A stretch of DNA of 64,000 bases from Pinibacter soli (GTDB lineage: Bacteria > Bacteroidota > Bacteroidia > Chitinophagales > Chitinophagaceae). The number at the start of each line of letters is the position of its first letter. Position 1 is the first letter of the stretch. The notes below the pieces were generated by a model. The model saw only the letters and a program-made list of their open reading frames with translations, had not been told where the DNA came from and searched no databases. Of the stretch, positions 44,842 to 54,260 are shown in pieces. The stretch is from positions 85,465 through 149,464 of the forward strand of contig NZ_JASBRG010000008.1 in NCBI RefSeq assembly GCF_029961145.1. The letters run 5' to 3'. The translations under genes and the position numbers were made by a program.

Positions 44842-45960
44842 ATGAATTATATACACGCAAAATTATTCAGAAGGTTATTGATCGTTGCAGGAATATTGTC
44901 TGCAAACAATATGATGTCATTTGCTCAAACACCCGTGCAGGTAACCACAACAGCAGTTCCGTTTCTGCAGATAACACCGGACACACGTGCCGGTGGCATG
45001 GGCAACATGGGCATCGCGACAAGCGCAGATGCGGATGCGATGTTTCACAATTTGTCCAAATCAGTTTTCAATGAAGACAAAGGAAACATTTCACTCAACT
45101 ATACTCCCTGGTTAAGAAATGCTACCTCAGGAATTTCTTTTGTAAGTGCGGCAGGCAATCGCAAACTTGATGACAACCAATCTGTATCTGCTTCGTTGCG
45201 CTACTTCAATATGGGAGATGTTCCTGTTTCTGATTATAGTGGTAAAAAACTCGGCATCTACAGGCCAAATGAATTTGCAGTTGATCTCGGTTATTCAAGA
45301 AAGCTTTCAGAAAAATTTTCTATAGGAATCGCCGCACGCTACATCTATTCAAAACTGGCAGATGGTTCTGTGAACGGTGTTAACTACACAGCCGGAAATG
45401 CTTTTGCAGGAGACATCTCTGCTTTTTATAATGGTATAGATAAAGAAGGAAATGGTTTTACCGCAGGCGTAGCATTGTCAAATCTCGGTTCAAGAATTGG
45501 CTACACAAGCAACAGCAATGAAAAAGCATTCATTCCTGCCAACGCAGGTATCGGCGCTGCGTACACGAAAACATTTGATGAGCAAAACAAAATAACATTT
45601 GGTATTGAAGCCAATAAGTTATTAGTACCTGCAGCACCGGTTACAGAAGCAGAAATGCAGGATTACTACACTACAGGAGTAATGCAAAGCTGGTCACAGT
45701 CTTTTGGAAACACGGCGTATAAACTGGGAGCAGGCATGGAATATTCTTATAACAACGTATTTAACCTCAGAGCCGGTTACACGTTCGACGGTGATGACAT
45801 TGGCAACAGCAAATACATAACAGCAGGAGCAGGGCTAAAATACGATGCGTTTGAATTGAATTTTGCTTACCTCGTTCCTTCCGGCGCTACTAAAGCACAA
45901 AGCGCAATGGCCAATACACTTCGCTTCGGATTGGTCTATCATCTTACTGAAAAAAAGTAA
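44842..45960 (+). CDS. PorV/PorQ-family outer membrane barrel of type IX secretion
   Basis: The 372-residue product has a signal peptide (ending SFAQ) and the family start FLQITPDTRAGGMGNMGIAT followed by a FadL-like barrel. PorV proteins shuttle C-terminal-domain cargo to the attachment complex at the surface. This copy lies between two genes whose products carry such sorting domains, 22 and 38 bases from them. It could be a dedicated shuttle for this locus or the general PorV. The window cannot tell which. Confidence 0.85.
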   Translation: MNYIHAKLFRRLLIVAGILSANNMMSFAQTPVQVTTTAVPFLQITPDTRAGGMGNMGIATSADADAMFHNLSKSVFNEDKGNISLNYTPWLRNATSGISFVSAAGNRKLDDNQSVSASLRYFNMGDVPVSDYSGKKLGIYRPNEFAVDLGYSRKLSEKFSIGIAARYIYSKLADGSVNGVNYTAGNAFAGDISAFYNGIDKEGNGFTAGVALSNLGSRIGYTSNSNEKAFIPANAGIGAAYTKTFDEQNKITFGIEANKLLVPAAPVTEAEMQDYYTTGVMQSWSQSFGNTAYKLGAGMEYSYNNVFNLRAGYTFDGDDIGNSKYITAGAGLKYDAFELNFAYLVPSGATKAQSAMANTLRFGLVYHLTEKK

Positions 45961-45998
45961 ACATCAAATAAACAATCAAACCTAAACAAACGAACATC

Positions 45999-47786
45999 AT
46001 GAGAGGATTCATTCTAAAAAAATGCGAACTGCCTTTGGTGACAGGGGCATTGTTAAGCCTGCTCTCAGTGAGTCAGGCGAAAGCGCAGCACCCTGTATTA
46101 AGTGCGGCGGGTCAACCAACTATTACTTCTTATAGCGCTACTGAAGGTGCATCAGTACCATTTGGTACCATTTTCATAAAAATTGGAAGCAACCAGGCTA
46201 ATATTACAAATAAGGTAATGGACACTGCCACCAATATTGCAACACCTGCAAAAGCAATGTATCAATGGTATAAAAAAGGCGCTCCCGGAGCTCCCGATAC
46301 TTCTATTACCGGTGGATTTGCTACCAGTGTTAATATCTCATTTTCAGTTGTTCCAGTTAAACCGTGGACCGCGGGTGATTATTATTGCAAGGTTAGATTT
46401 TTTGACGGCAATCTCTTGCCTAGCCTCGGGCCAAGTTCAAACTTTGCTGATTTTTTTGCACCCGGAGTAACATATATGGACTCTCTTGTTTCCAACTCCG
46501 TAAGTGTAACTGTTACTGCTGCGACCGCAGCTCCCTCTAAGCCTGTTTTAAGGTATGGTACAGCCGGAGGAAATTCTCCCCTGATTCCTGCTAACGGCGA
46601 TCAAACGGTAGTAGTAGGAACAAGTCCGACAATACAGGCACAGGCTGCTACAGGTGTTTCTACAGCTATATGGCATAAAATAGGCGGCGGTACAATTACA
46701 GACGGTGCAACAGGAAATATTACTACAAGTTATGGTGTAAGTGGCGGTGTATCAAATCTTGTTTTTAATCCTGTAATGGTAACAGATTCCGGTTGGTACT
46801 ATTGTGAATTAAAAAATAGTGTTGGAACTACTTTGAGTGATACTTTCCATCTAACTGTTGTTTCAAGTACTGCGGTGCCAACATTTACAAATATTAATGG
46901 CAGTGTGGCTCCCGATTCTGCTATTACCTATTACGATACACTTTTCTATAAATCTTCAATAGATTTCATGTCGATTGGAGGTGCAAAGAATACCGCATCT
47001 TACACATGGTATTATGGTAAAACAGCAACAGGGACATTCACATCTTTAGCAAGTTTGGGCGGCAATGCGTCAGTACTAAAGCCTGCATCTCCTTTATATT
47101 GGGGATATCCAAACTATATGGATTCTGGTTATTATTATTGCGTTCTTTCAAATGGCGGATCGCCGGCAATAACAATAAAAACTAATCTGATACATATTGC
47201 AGTAATTGACCCAGCTGTAACAAAAACGGCGACTATTGTAACTGACCCTCAGAATGTAACAATTGCAGAAGCTGACACTTTAAAATTAAGTGTAGTTGCT
47301 AAGGTGGTAAAGGCGTATAACAATGACGGTTATCAGTGGTATGCAAACGGAAACGTTGTACCTGGACAGAATAGTGCAACCCTCTCATTACCACTAACTG
47401 CTATAAGCGATACAGGTTCTTATTACTGTAGAGTTCGTAATGAAGTAGATTCAGCAGTATCTGGTATTGCGAAAGTAACAATGACAAGAGAGCCAATCCC
47501 AATGTTTGCTAACCTTAAAGATGTATATGATGGCGTGACAAATATTGTTTCTCCGCAGATGAAATTGATCCTTAAGGGCGAATTGAGTGAAACCCTTACA
47601 AACTGGCAAATAATTGACAGTAAAGGAAATATTGTTACACCTCAAATGGACCAAATTGCTAATAGGCAAACACATCGCCTCTATGCAAATGGTGTTAGTT
47701 CGCCACTGCCTGCAGGTAAATACACGATGCGTGTGTCAAAAGCAGACGGAACATTAGTGGTTGAAAAAACAGTGGAAATAAAATAA
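45999..47786 (+). CDS. Secreted multi-Ig-domain protein with type IX secretion C-terminal signal
   Basis: The 595-residue product has a signal peptide (ending AKAQ). Four immunoglobulin-like domains are marked by the cysteine motif of Ig folds: AGDYYCKV, DSGWYYCELKNSVG, DSGYYYCVLSNGG and DTGSYYCRVRNEV. The last ~90 residues resemble a sorting domain (LSETLTNWQIIDSKGN, LPAGKYTMRVSKADGTLV). A surface adhesin or ligand-binding role is inferred. It follows the PorV-like gene. Confidence 0.82.
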   Translation: MRGFILKKCELPLVTGALLSLLSVSQAKAQHPVLSAAGQPTITSYSATEGASVPFGTIFIKIGSNQANITNKVMDTATNIATPAKAMYQWYKKGAPGAPDTSITGGFATSVNISFSVVPVKPWTAGDYYCKVRFFDGNLLPSLGPSSNFADFFAPGVTYMDSLVSNSVSVTVTAATAAPSKPVLRYGTAGGNSPLIPANGDQTVVVGTSPTIQAQAATGVSTAIWHKIGGGTITDGATGNITTSYGVSGGVSNLVFNPVMVTDSGWYYCELKNSVGTTLSDTFHLTVVSSTAVPTFTNINGSVAPDSAITYYDTLFYKSSIDFMSIGGAKNTASYTWYYGKTATGTFTSLASLGGNASVLKPASPLYWGYPNYMDSGYYYCVLSNGGSPAITIKTNLIHIAVIDPAVTKTATIVTDPQNVTIAEADTLKLSVVAKVVKAYNNDGYQWYANGNVVPGQNSATLSLPLTAISDTGSYYCRVRNEVDSAVSGIAKVTMTREPIPMFANLKDVYDGVTNIVSPQMKLILKGELSETLTNWQIIDSKGNIVTPQMDQIANRQTHRLYANGVSSPLPAGKYTMRVSKADGTLVVEKTVEIK

Positions 47787-47818
47787 TATTCATTCAACTA
47801 ACTCAAACAAAGCTTTAT

Positions 47819-48562
47819 ATGAAACTTAAAAATATTTTCGCTGGAGCACTTGCTTTTTGCATAGCAGCTGCAACGATCACATCTTGCAATAAAAAAGAAA
47901 ATCCGGCGCCGCTGCCTGTTAATCCAACGTTGTCCAAAACGAGCATTGCAATGGAAATCAACAGCACTGATTCAATTACCATTAGCGGTGGGAAAGCGCC
48001 GTACACTATTACAGTGTCCGACAATACAAAACTTACCGCCACATTGTCCGATAACAAAATAATATTAACAACAAACAGCAAAACGGCATCTTCCTCTGCG
48101 CCTATTACTATTACAGTTACAGGTGTTGATAAAGGTGTTTCAATAGCTACAATTACCATCGGCGATCCTTATGTGGATGCAAAGGCAAATAGCAAATTCC
48201 GTTTCGAACAAAGCGGTGCATCAGCCCTGGCTACAATCATATCAAACGACAGCCTCATCGCAGGATTTGGCTACAATCATGTTTACCGTGACAATGGTAA
48301 AATGTTTGGCTCAACAAAAGCAAAGTATGGCTGGGCTTCCGGCGACGGCAAAAACTTCCTTTTCCTGGAAGTAAACGGAGATGTGAAGGCGCTCGGCCAA
48401 AAATCAGGCAGCAGACTATATGTGAGAAAAAACGGCAGTGCCCCAGCATGGGTTGACTGCAGCAAAACAGAAGTTATTCAGTCTGCCTCTGGTATCACCT
48501 GGATCACTTTCCAGCTACAAGATGGTACAAAAGGGCTGGTAGTACAGCCTTGGATACAGTAG
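47819..48562 (+). CDS. Lipoprotein with N-terminal beta domain, last gene of the SusCD locus
   Basis: The 247-residue product has a lipobox signal (MKLKNIFAGALAFCIAAATITSCNKK). A first beta domain (residues ~35-115) resembles bacterial Ig-like repeats (GGKAPYTITVSDNTKLTATL). The C-terminal half (KFRFEQSGASALATIISNDS and onward) is not recognised. It lies 32 bases behind the Ig-domain gene, so it is probably the last cistron of the operon. Confidence 0.78.
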   Translation: MKLKNIFAGALAFCIAAATITSCNKKENPAPLPVNPTLSKTSIAMEINSTDSITISGGKAPYTITVSDNTKLTATLSDNKIILTTNSKTASSSAPITITVTGVDKGVSIATITIGDPYVDAKANSKFRFEQSGASALATIISNDSLIAGFGYNHVYRDNGKMFGSTKAKYGWASGDGKNFLFLEVNGDVKALGQKSGSRLYVRKNGSAPAWVDCSKTEVIQSASGITWITFQLQDGTKGLVVQPWIQ

Positions 48563-48563
48563 C

Positions 48564-48717
48564 AATTAGTAGTTAGGAATTAGAAATTAGGAGTCAGCAA
48601 TGCTCCATTCTTTAGCGGAATGTAATCACCAAAATCTTTGGTTAAGGATACAGTGGTAATTATCAATTCGTTACGCAAGATAAATTTCTAATTCCTAACT
48701 CCCAATTCCTAATTTCT
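48564..48717. repeat. Inverted repeat of the aattaggaatta type upstream of rpoC
   Basis: The left arm GTAGTTAGGAATTAGAAATT and the right arm AATTTCTAATTCCTAACTCC lie ~100 bases apart. It follows the lipoprotein gene and precedes the rpoC promoter, so it may insulate the two transcription units. Confidence 0.75.
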
Positions 48718-48815
48718 TTTCATGCCAAGTGGGCAGGTAAGGATAAATAGTAAAGTCGCCAATCAGGACTCCTGAACCGTGGAGTGTTACAATTTCTATT
48801 GAAACATTTCTAGTA

Positions 48816-48846
48816 TTGGTACTTTAAACTATAATCCCTACCTTTG
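48816..48846 (+). promoter_or_regulatory. Promoter of rpoC
   Basis: TTG (48816-48818), 20 bases, then TACCTTTG (48839-48846), a perfect match to TAnnTTTG. Transcription should start near 48853, leaving a ~155-base leader. Its presence explains how rpoC is expressed without an adjacent rpoB. Confidence 0.8.
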
Positions 48847-48868
48847 CCCACTATTTATTTTGGGTTTA

Positions 48869-48907
48869 ATGGGTAAGTTTTCCTCGGATTTACTGATAAA
48901 GTATTGA
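48869..48907 (+). CDS. Possible 12-codon upstream ORF in the rpoC leader
   Basis: ATG at 48869, about 16 bases after the predicted transcription start, opens a frame MGKFSSDLLIKY that ends in TGA. The codons cover the 5' arms of stems P1 and P2 of the leader structure, so its translation would melt both. Whether it is translated cannot be judged from sequence alone. A chance ORF of this length is quite possible. Confidence 0.25.
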   Translation: MGKFSSDLLIKY

Positions 48908-48966
48908 TTTTGAAGCTAATTTGATTATATCAAATTGGTTATCAGTATTTTATTGTACGAGGAAAA
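48878..48966 (+). promoter_or_regulatory. Structured rpoC 5' leader with three nested stems
   Basis: P1: TTTTCCTCG (48878-48886) with CGAGGAAAA (48958-48966). P2: TACTGATAA (48891-48899) with TTATCAGTA (48939-48947). P3: AATTTGAT (48918-48925) with ATCAAATT (48929-48936). All three are perfect complements in nested order, inside the leader and 43 bases before the rpoC start. It could be an RNase III-type processing hairpin or a regulatory element. Confidence 0.65.
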
Positions 48967-49009
48967 AGCTGTTAAATCAAGAACATAAACACAATCTGCA
49001 GATTAATTT

Positions 49010-52000
49010 ATGGCTATTAAAAAAGAAAATCGTCCCAGGGCTACGTTCTCCAAAATCACAATTGGCCTTGCCTCTCCGGATTCTATTCTTGAAAGAAGTT
49101 ATGGTGAAGTGCTGAAGCCTGAAACTATTAACTACCGTACGTACAAACCAGAAAGAGATGGTTTGTTCTGCGAAAGAATTTTCGGGCCGGTGAAAGATTA
49201 CGAATGTGCGTGCGGTAAGTACAAACGCATTCGTTACAAGGGAATCGTATGCGACCGTTGCGGCGTAGAAGTGACCGAAAAGAAAGTGCGTCGTGAGCGC
49301 ATGGGCCACATTAAATTGGTGGTACCTGTTGTTCACATTTGGTATTTTAAAAGCCTCCCTAATAAAATTGGTTACCTGCTCGGTATGAGCTCCAAGAAAT
49401 TGGAAACCATTGTTTACTACGAGCGCTTCGTGGTAATTCAGCCAGGTATCCGCGCAGACAAAGGTCAAAACTACGGTGACCTGTTAACTGAAGAAGAATA
49501 TCTGGAAATCCTTGATACTCTTCCAAAAGATAACCAGTATCTGCCAGATGACGATCCAAACAAATTCATCGCGAAAATGGGAGCGGAAGCCGTTCACGAT
49601 CTGTTGCAAAGAATAGATCTTGACCAATTGTCTTTCGATCTTCGTAACGCTGCGGCTAACGAAACTTCTCAACAACGTAAAGCAGACGCCTTAAAACGTT
49701 TGAGCGTGGTAGAAGCTTTCCGTGATGCAAACACAAGAATCACTAACCGTCCTGAGTGGATGGTGATGCAATACATTCCTGTTATTCCACCGGAATTACG
49801 TCCGTTGGTTCCACTGGATGGCGGTCGTTTCGCATCTTCTGATCTGAATGACCTTTATCGTCGTGTGATCATCCGTAACAACCGTTTGAAACGTTTATTA
49901 GAGATTAAAGCTCCTGAAGTAATCTTACGTAACGAAAAACGTATGTTACAGGAAGCGATCGACTCATTGTTTGACAACAGCCGTAAATCAAATGCGGTAA
50001 AAGCAGAAGGTGGACGTGCATTGAAATCTTTGAGCGATGTATTGAAAGGTAAACAAGGTCGTTTCCGTCAAAACTTGCTTGGTAAACGTGTTGACTACTC
50101 TGGTCGTTCTGTAATCGTTGTAGGACCTGAGCTTAAAATACATGAGTGCGGTCTTCCAAAAGACATGGCAGCGGAATTGTTCAAACCATTTATCATCCGC
50201 AAGCTGATTGAAAGAGGTATTGTAAAAACTGTTAAGAGTGCCCGCAAACTGGTAGATAAAAAAGAAGCTATCATTTGGGACATTCTTGAAAACATATTGA
50301 AAGGACACCCGGTAATGCTAAACCGTGCCCCAACACTGCACCGTTTGTCAATCCAGGCGTTCCAGCCAAAATTGGTTGAAGGTAAAGCGATCCAATTGCA
50401 CCCTCTCGTAACATCAGCGTTCAACGCCGATTTCGATGGTGACCAGATGGCGGTTCACGTTCCATTGAGCAACGCCGCAGTACTGGAAGCGCAATTGTTG
50501 ATGCTTTCTTCACACAACATTCTTAACCCGCAAAACGGTACGCCGATCACCCTTCCTTCTCAGGACATGGTACTCGGTCTCTACTACATCACTAAGGGTA
50601 AAAGAACCAACGATAAAGAAACATTACGCGGTGAAGGCATGGCGTTCTATTCTGCAGACGAGGTAATCATTGCTTACAATGAAAACCGCATTGACCTGCA
50701 TGCATGGATCAAAGTGAAATCAAACGTGCGTAATGCAAACGGAGAGCTGGAAAAGAAACTGATTGAAACTACAGTAGGTCGTATCTTGTTCAACCAGTTT
50801 GTTCCTGTAGAAGTTGGTTTCATCAACGCATTGCTGACTAAAAAGTCTTTGCGTGAAATCATCGGTGATATCATTGAAATCACCAACGTTCCAAAAACAG
50901 CTAAATTCCTTGATGATATCAAGCAACTTGGTTTCCGTATGGCGTTCCGCGGTGGATTGTCGTTCAACCCGCAGGATTTGATCATTCCGGATGCAAAAGA
51001 AGAATTGCTTGAACAGGCTAAAGTTGAAGTTGACGAAGTTTGGGATAACTACAACATGGGTCTTATCACAAACAACGAGCGTTATAACCAAATAGTAGAT
51101 ATCTGGTCAAGAGTAGATACGCGTATCACAGAAACATTGATACGCGAAATGCAGAATGATAAACAAGGGTTCAACTCAGTTTACATGATGCTTGACTCAG
51201 GTGCCCGTGGTTCTAAACAACAGGTAAAACAGCTTGCAGGTATCAGAGGTTTGATGGCAAAACCAAGAAAATCAGGCTCTACAGGTTCTGAGATCATTGA
51301 GAACCCGATCCTTTCAAACTTTAAAGGCGGTCTGAACGTATTGGATTACTTCATCTCTACGCACGGTGCCCGTAAAGGTCTTGCCGATACAGCGTTGAAA
51401 ACAGCCGATGCAGGTTACTTGACACGTCGTCTGGTTGACGTTGCACAGGATGTTGTAATAACAGAAGAAGATTGTGGAACATTGCGTGGTATCGCTACTT
51501 CAGCATTGAAAGATAACGAAGACGTAATCGAACCACTAAGCGATAGAATTGAAGGTCGTACTTCATTGCACAATGTATACCATCCTACAACAGAAGAACT
51601 GATTGCTGAAGCAGGTAGAGAAATTACTGCTTCTGTTGCGAAAAAAATAGAAGAAGTAGGTATTGAAACTGTTGAGATCCGTTCTGTGTTGACTTGCGAA
51701 AGCAAACGCGGATGTTGCGTTAAGTGTTACGGTAAAAACCTTGCAACAGGTTACCTGGCACAAAAAGGTGACGCAGTTGGTATCATCGCTGCTCAGTCAA
51801 TCGGTGAGCCTGGTACACAGTTGACACTTCGTACCTTCCACGTGGGTGGTGTTGCCGGTTCTGCATCAGTAGAATCTACATTACCTGCAAAATTCGATGG
51901 TACTATCCAGTTCGACGGTTTGCGTACTGTAACTACAGAAAACAAAGAAGGCGAAAAAGTACAATTGGTAATCGGCCGTACAGGTGAGGTTCGTATCATG

Positions 52001-53302
52001 GATGTTAAGAACGATCGTCTGTTGATCACAAGTAACGTGCCTTATGGTGCTACCTTGTTGGTAAAAGATGGTCAGAAAATTGCCAAAGGCGAACCAATCT
52101 GCTCATGGGATCCATATAATAACGTAATCGTTTCTGAGATCAATGGATCTGTGAAATTTGATAATGTTCTTGAAGGTTTCACTTACCGTGAAGAAGCGGA
52201 TGAGCAAACAGGTCACCGCGAGAAAGTGGTTATCGAATCAAAAGATAAAACGAAGCTTCCTTCTATCGGAATTGACGGAAAAGAATTCAAATCATACAAC
52301 TTGCCTGTTGGATCTCACATCGTAATCGACGAAGGTGAAGAAGTAAAAGCAGGTCAGGTGTTGGTGAAAATTCCTCGTGTATTGGGTAAATTGAGAGATA
52401 TCACGGGTGGTCTGCCACGTGTAACTGAGTTGTTTGAAGCTCGTAACCCGGCAAACCCTGCAGTAGTATCCGAAATTGATGGTGTGGTTTCATTTGGTAA
52501 CATCAAACGTGGTAACCGCGAAATGATCGTGGAAGCAAGAGACGGTGTTGTTAAAAAATACCTTGTACCTCTTACACGTCAGATCCTTGCACAAGATGGT
52601 GACTTCGTAAAAGCAGGTACTCCATTGTCTGATGGTCAGGTCGCTCCTTACGATATCTTAAATATCAAAGGACCTTACGCAGTACAAGAATACGTTGTAA
52701 ACGAAATTCAAGAAGTTTACCGTTTACAAGGTGTACGTATCAACGATAAACACATCGAGGTTATCGTACGTCAAATGATGCGTAAAGTAACCATCGTTGA
52801 TCCGGGGGATACTAAATTCCTTGAAGACGATACTGAAGATAAATTTGACTTTATGACTGAGAACGACTGGATCTTCGATAAGAAAGTCGTTACAGAACCA
52901 GGTGAAAGCACTAAGCTGAGAGCCGGTCAAATTGTTAGCCTGCGTGATGTAAGAGAAGAGAACTCTATCTTGCGTCGTTCAGATAAAAAACTGGTTGAAT
53001 TCCGTGATGCTAATCCTGCAACATCTCAACCGTTGTTGTTGGGTATCACAAAAGCATCGTTGGGTGTACAAAGCTGGATCTCAGCAGCGTCCTTCCAGGA
53101 AACAACCAAAGTATTGTCATCAGCAGCGATCATGGGTAAAACCGATGATATGCTTGGCCTGAAAGAAAACGTAATCACCGGACACGCAATTCCTGCGGGT
53201 ACTGGTCTGCGTGACTTTGAAAACATGATCGTTGGCAGCAAGGAAGAATATGAATTGCTGCAAACTACTCGTGAAGCCATGACTTTTGACGACGAAGAAT
53301 AA
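49010..53302 (+). CDS. rpoC: DNA-directed RNA polymerase beta' subunit
   Basis: The 1430-residue product has the N-terminal zinc finger cysteines ([21 protein letters not shown]), the catalytic metal motif [13 protein letters not shown], the bridge-helix region and the second zinc site ([13 protein letters not shown]). The gene is complete and of normal Bacteroidota length. It is not preceded by rpoB or ribosomal protein genes. The nearest upstream gene is a lipoprotein 447 bases away. It has its own promoter, leader and terminator. Confidence 0.98.
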   Translation: MAIKKENRPRATFSKITIGLASPDSILERSYGEVLKPETINYRTYKPERDGLFCERIFGPVKDYECACGKYKRIRYKGIVCDRCGVEVTEKKVRRERMGHIKLVVPVVHIWYFKSLPNKIGYLLGMSSKKLETIVYYERFVVIQPGIRADKGQNYGDLLTEEEYLEILDTLPKDNQYLPDDDPNKFIAKMGAEAVHDLLQRIDLDQLSFDLRNAAANETSQQRKADALKRLSVVEAFRDANTRITNRPEWMVMQYIPVIPPELRPLVPLDGGRFASSDLNDLYRRVIIRNNRLKRLLEIKAPEVILRNEKRMLQEAIDSLFDNSRKSNAVKAEGGRALKSLSDVLKGKQGRFRQNLLGKRVDYSGRSVIVVGPELKIHECGLPKDMAAELFKPFIIRKLIERGIVKTVKSARKLVDKKEAIIWDILENILKGHPVMLNRAPTLHRLSIQAFQPKLVEGKAIQLHPLVTSAFNADFDGDQMAVHVPLSNAAVLEAQLLMLSSHNILNPQNGTPITLPSQDMVLGLYYITKGKRTNDKETLRGEGMAFYSADEVIIAYNENRIDLHAWIKVKSNVRNANGELEKKLIETTVGRILFNQFVPVEVGFINALLTKKSLREIIGDIIEITNVPKTAKFLDDIKQLGFRMAFRGGLSFNPQDLIIPDAKEELLEQAKVEVDEVWDNYNMGLITNNERYNQIVDIWSRVDTRITETLIREMQNDKQGFNSVYMMLDSGARGSKQQVKQLAGIRGLMAKPRKSGSTGSEIIENPILSNFKGGLNVLDYFISTHGARKGLADTALKTADAGYLTRRLVDVAQDVVITEEDCGTLRGIATSALKDNEDVIEPLSDRIEGRTSLHNVYHPTTEELIAEAGREITASVAKKIEEVGIETVEIRSVLTCESKRGCCVKCYGKNLATGYLAQKGDAVGIIAAQSIGEPGTQLTLRTFHVGGVAGSASVESTLPAKFDGTIQFDGLRTVTTENKEGEKVQLVIGRTGEVRIMDVKNDRLLITSNVPYGATLLVKDGQKIAKGEPICSWDPYNNVIVSEINGSVKFDNVLEGFTYREEADEQTGHREKVVIESKDKTKLPSIGIDGKEFKSYNLPVGSHIVIDEGEEVKAGQVLVKIPRVLGKLRDITGGLPRVTELFEARNPANPAVVSEIDGVVSFGNIKRGNREMIVEARDGVVKKYLVPLTRQILAQDGDFVKAGTPLSDGQVAPYDILNIKGPYAVQEYVVNEIQEVYRLQGVRINDKHIEVIVRQMMRKVTIVDPGDTKFLEDDTEDKFDFMTENDWIFDKKVVTEPGESTKLRAGQIVSLRDVREENSILRRSDKKLVEFRDANPATSQPLLLGITKASLGVQSWISAASFQETTKVLSSAAIMGKTDDMLGLKENVITGHAIPAGTGLRDFENMIVGSKEEYELLQTTREAMTFDDEE

Positions 53303-53326
53303 TTATTAAGTTCTTTATAGTTTTTT

Positions 53327-53363
53327 AAAAGGTAGGAAGTGTTAAAACTTCCTACCTTTTTTT
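53327..53363 (+). terminator. rpoC terminator
   Basis: AAAAGGTAGGAAGT and ACTTCCTACCTTTT form a 14-bp perfect stem around a 6-base loop, followed by TTT. It shows rpoC ends its own transcription unit. Confidence 0.92.
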
Positions 53364-53448
53364 GGTAGATGACTGCTGAATTATATGTTTGCTATGTGAA
53401 ACGGCGGTAATATTTACAGAAAGGCCTTATTTTTTTCTAATAATCATG

Positions 53449-53478
53449 TTGCGTTTAATCTCCGAAAGTGTATCTTCG
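53449..53478 (+). promoter_or_regulatory. Promoter of the OmpH-like gene
   Basis: TTG (53449-53451), 19 bases, then TATCTTCG (53471-53478), 7 of 8 to TAnnTTTG. It starts a leader of about 85 bases. Confidence 0.65.
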
Positions 53479-53572
53479 GCACCTGTTTTTCTTTAGGTAA
53501 ATAATTAGAATCCGTTTATCTATTTTACAAGTTGCTTAAAATAGATTACAAGAAATTAATTTAAAAATTATC

Positions 53573-54160
53573 ATGAAGCATCTCTCCACAATTTTAAGTG
53601 TTATTGCTCTCGCTCTGATAGCTGTGCTTTTTTACTTCCAGTTTGCAAATAAAAAACCTCACACAGAAGTCCACGCCGGTCCTGCAGAAAAGGATAACAG
53701 CTTTAAAATGGCTTATTTCGACATTGACTCTTTACAAAACAACTATCAATACTATAAAGATGCTCTTGACGAATTGAAAACTAAAGAGCAGTCCATGAAT
53801 AACGAATTACAGTCTCTTGAAAAATCTTATCAGAGAAAGATCCAGGAGTGGCAGCAACGTGGTTCATCTATGAGCCAGTCTGAAGCAGAAGCAGCAAATA
53901 GGGAATATCAGCAAATGCAGGCAAATTATCAGCAAAGAAGAGGTATGCTCGAGCAGCAGATTGGTAATTTGCAAATGGAAAAAAGAAAGAATATTAAAGA
54001 GAAGATCGAAGCGTTCCTGAAAGATTATAACAAAGACAGAAAATATGCTTACATCATCTCTTATGAGCCTGAATTGATGTTCTATAAAGATTCAGCTTAC
54101 GATATCACCGGTGATCTTATCAAAGGTCTGAATGCAGGATATCAGCCTATAAAGAAATAA
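53573..54160 (+). CDS. OmpH/Skp-family periplasmic chaperone-like protein
   Basis: The 195-residue product has an N-terminal hydrophobic segment (ILSVIALALIAVLFYFQF, about residues 6-24) that may be a signal anchor or signal peptide. A long coiled coil follows (residues ~65-150, rich in Gln, Glu and Lys) and then a C-terminal YIISYEPELMFYKDSAYDIT segment typical of OmpH. Skp homologues hold unfolded outer membrane proteins during transit. It has its own promoter and a terminator 22 bases after the stop. Confidence 0.88.
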   Translation: MKHLSTILSVIALALIAVLFYFQFANKKPHTEVHAGPAEKDNSFKMAYFDIDSLQNNYQYYKDALDELKTKEQSMNNELQSLEKSYQRKIQEWQQRGSSMSQSEAEAANREYQQMQANYQQRRGMLEQQIGNLQMEKRKNIKEKIEAFLKDYNKDRKYAYIISYEPELMFYKDSAYDITGDLIKGLNAGYQPIKK

Positions 54161-54180
54161 ACAGCCAATAAATAATAAAA

Positions 54181-54209
54181 AAATGCGTTCTCAACAGGAC
54201 GCATTTTTT
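54181..54209 (+). terminator. Terminator behind the OmpH-like gene
   Basis: AAATGCGT and ACGCATTT form an 8-bp stem with a 10-base loop, followed by TTT. It also argues that the PhzF-like gene does not begin at the ATG inside this hairpin but at 54261. Confidence 0.8.
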
Positions 54210-54260
54210 ATGCCCGTTCAACAGTGGAGCATAGATTTGCTCAACCTTAAAATCCTAAAC

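Noticed and set aside
54183-54260. N-terminal extension of the PhzF-like protein
   Set aside because: The ATG lies inside the terminator hairpin of the preceding gene, and the family start MSLPIYVVDAF is at 54261.
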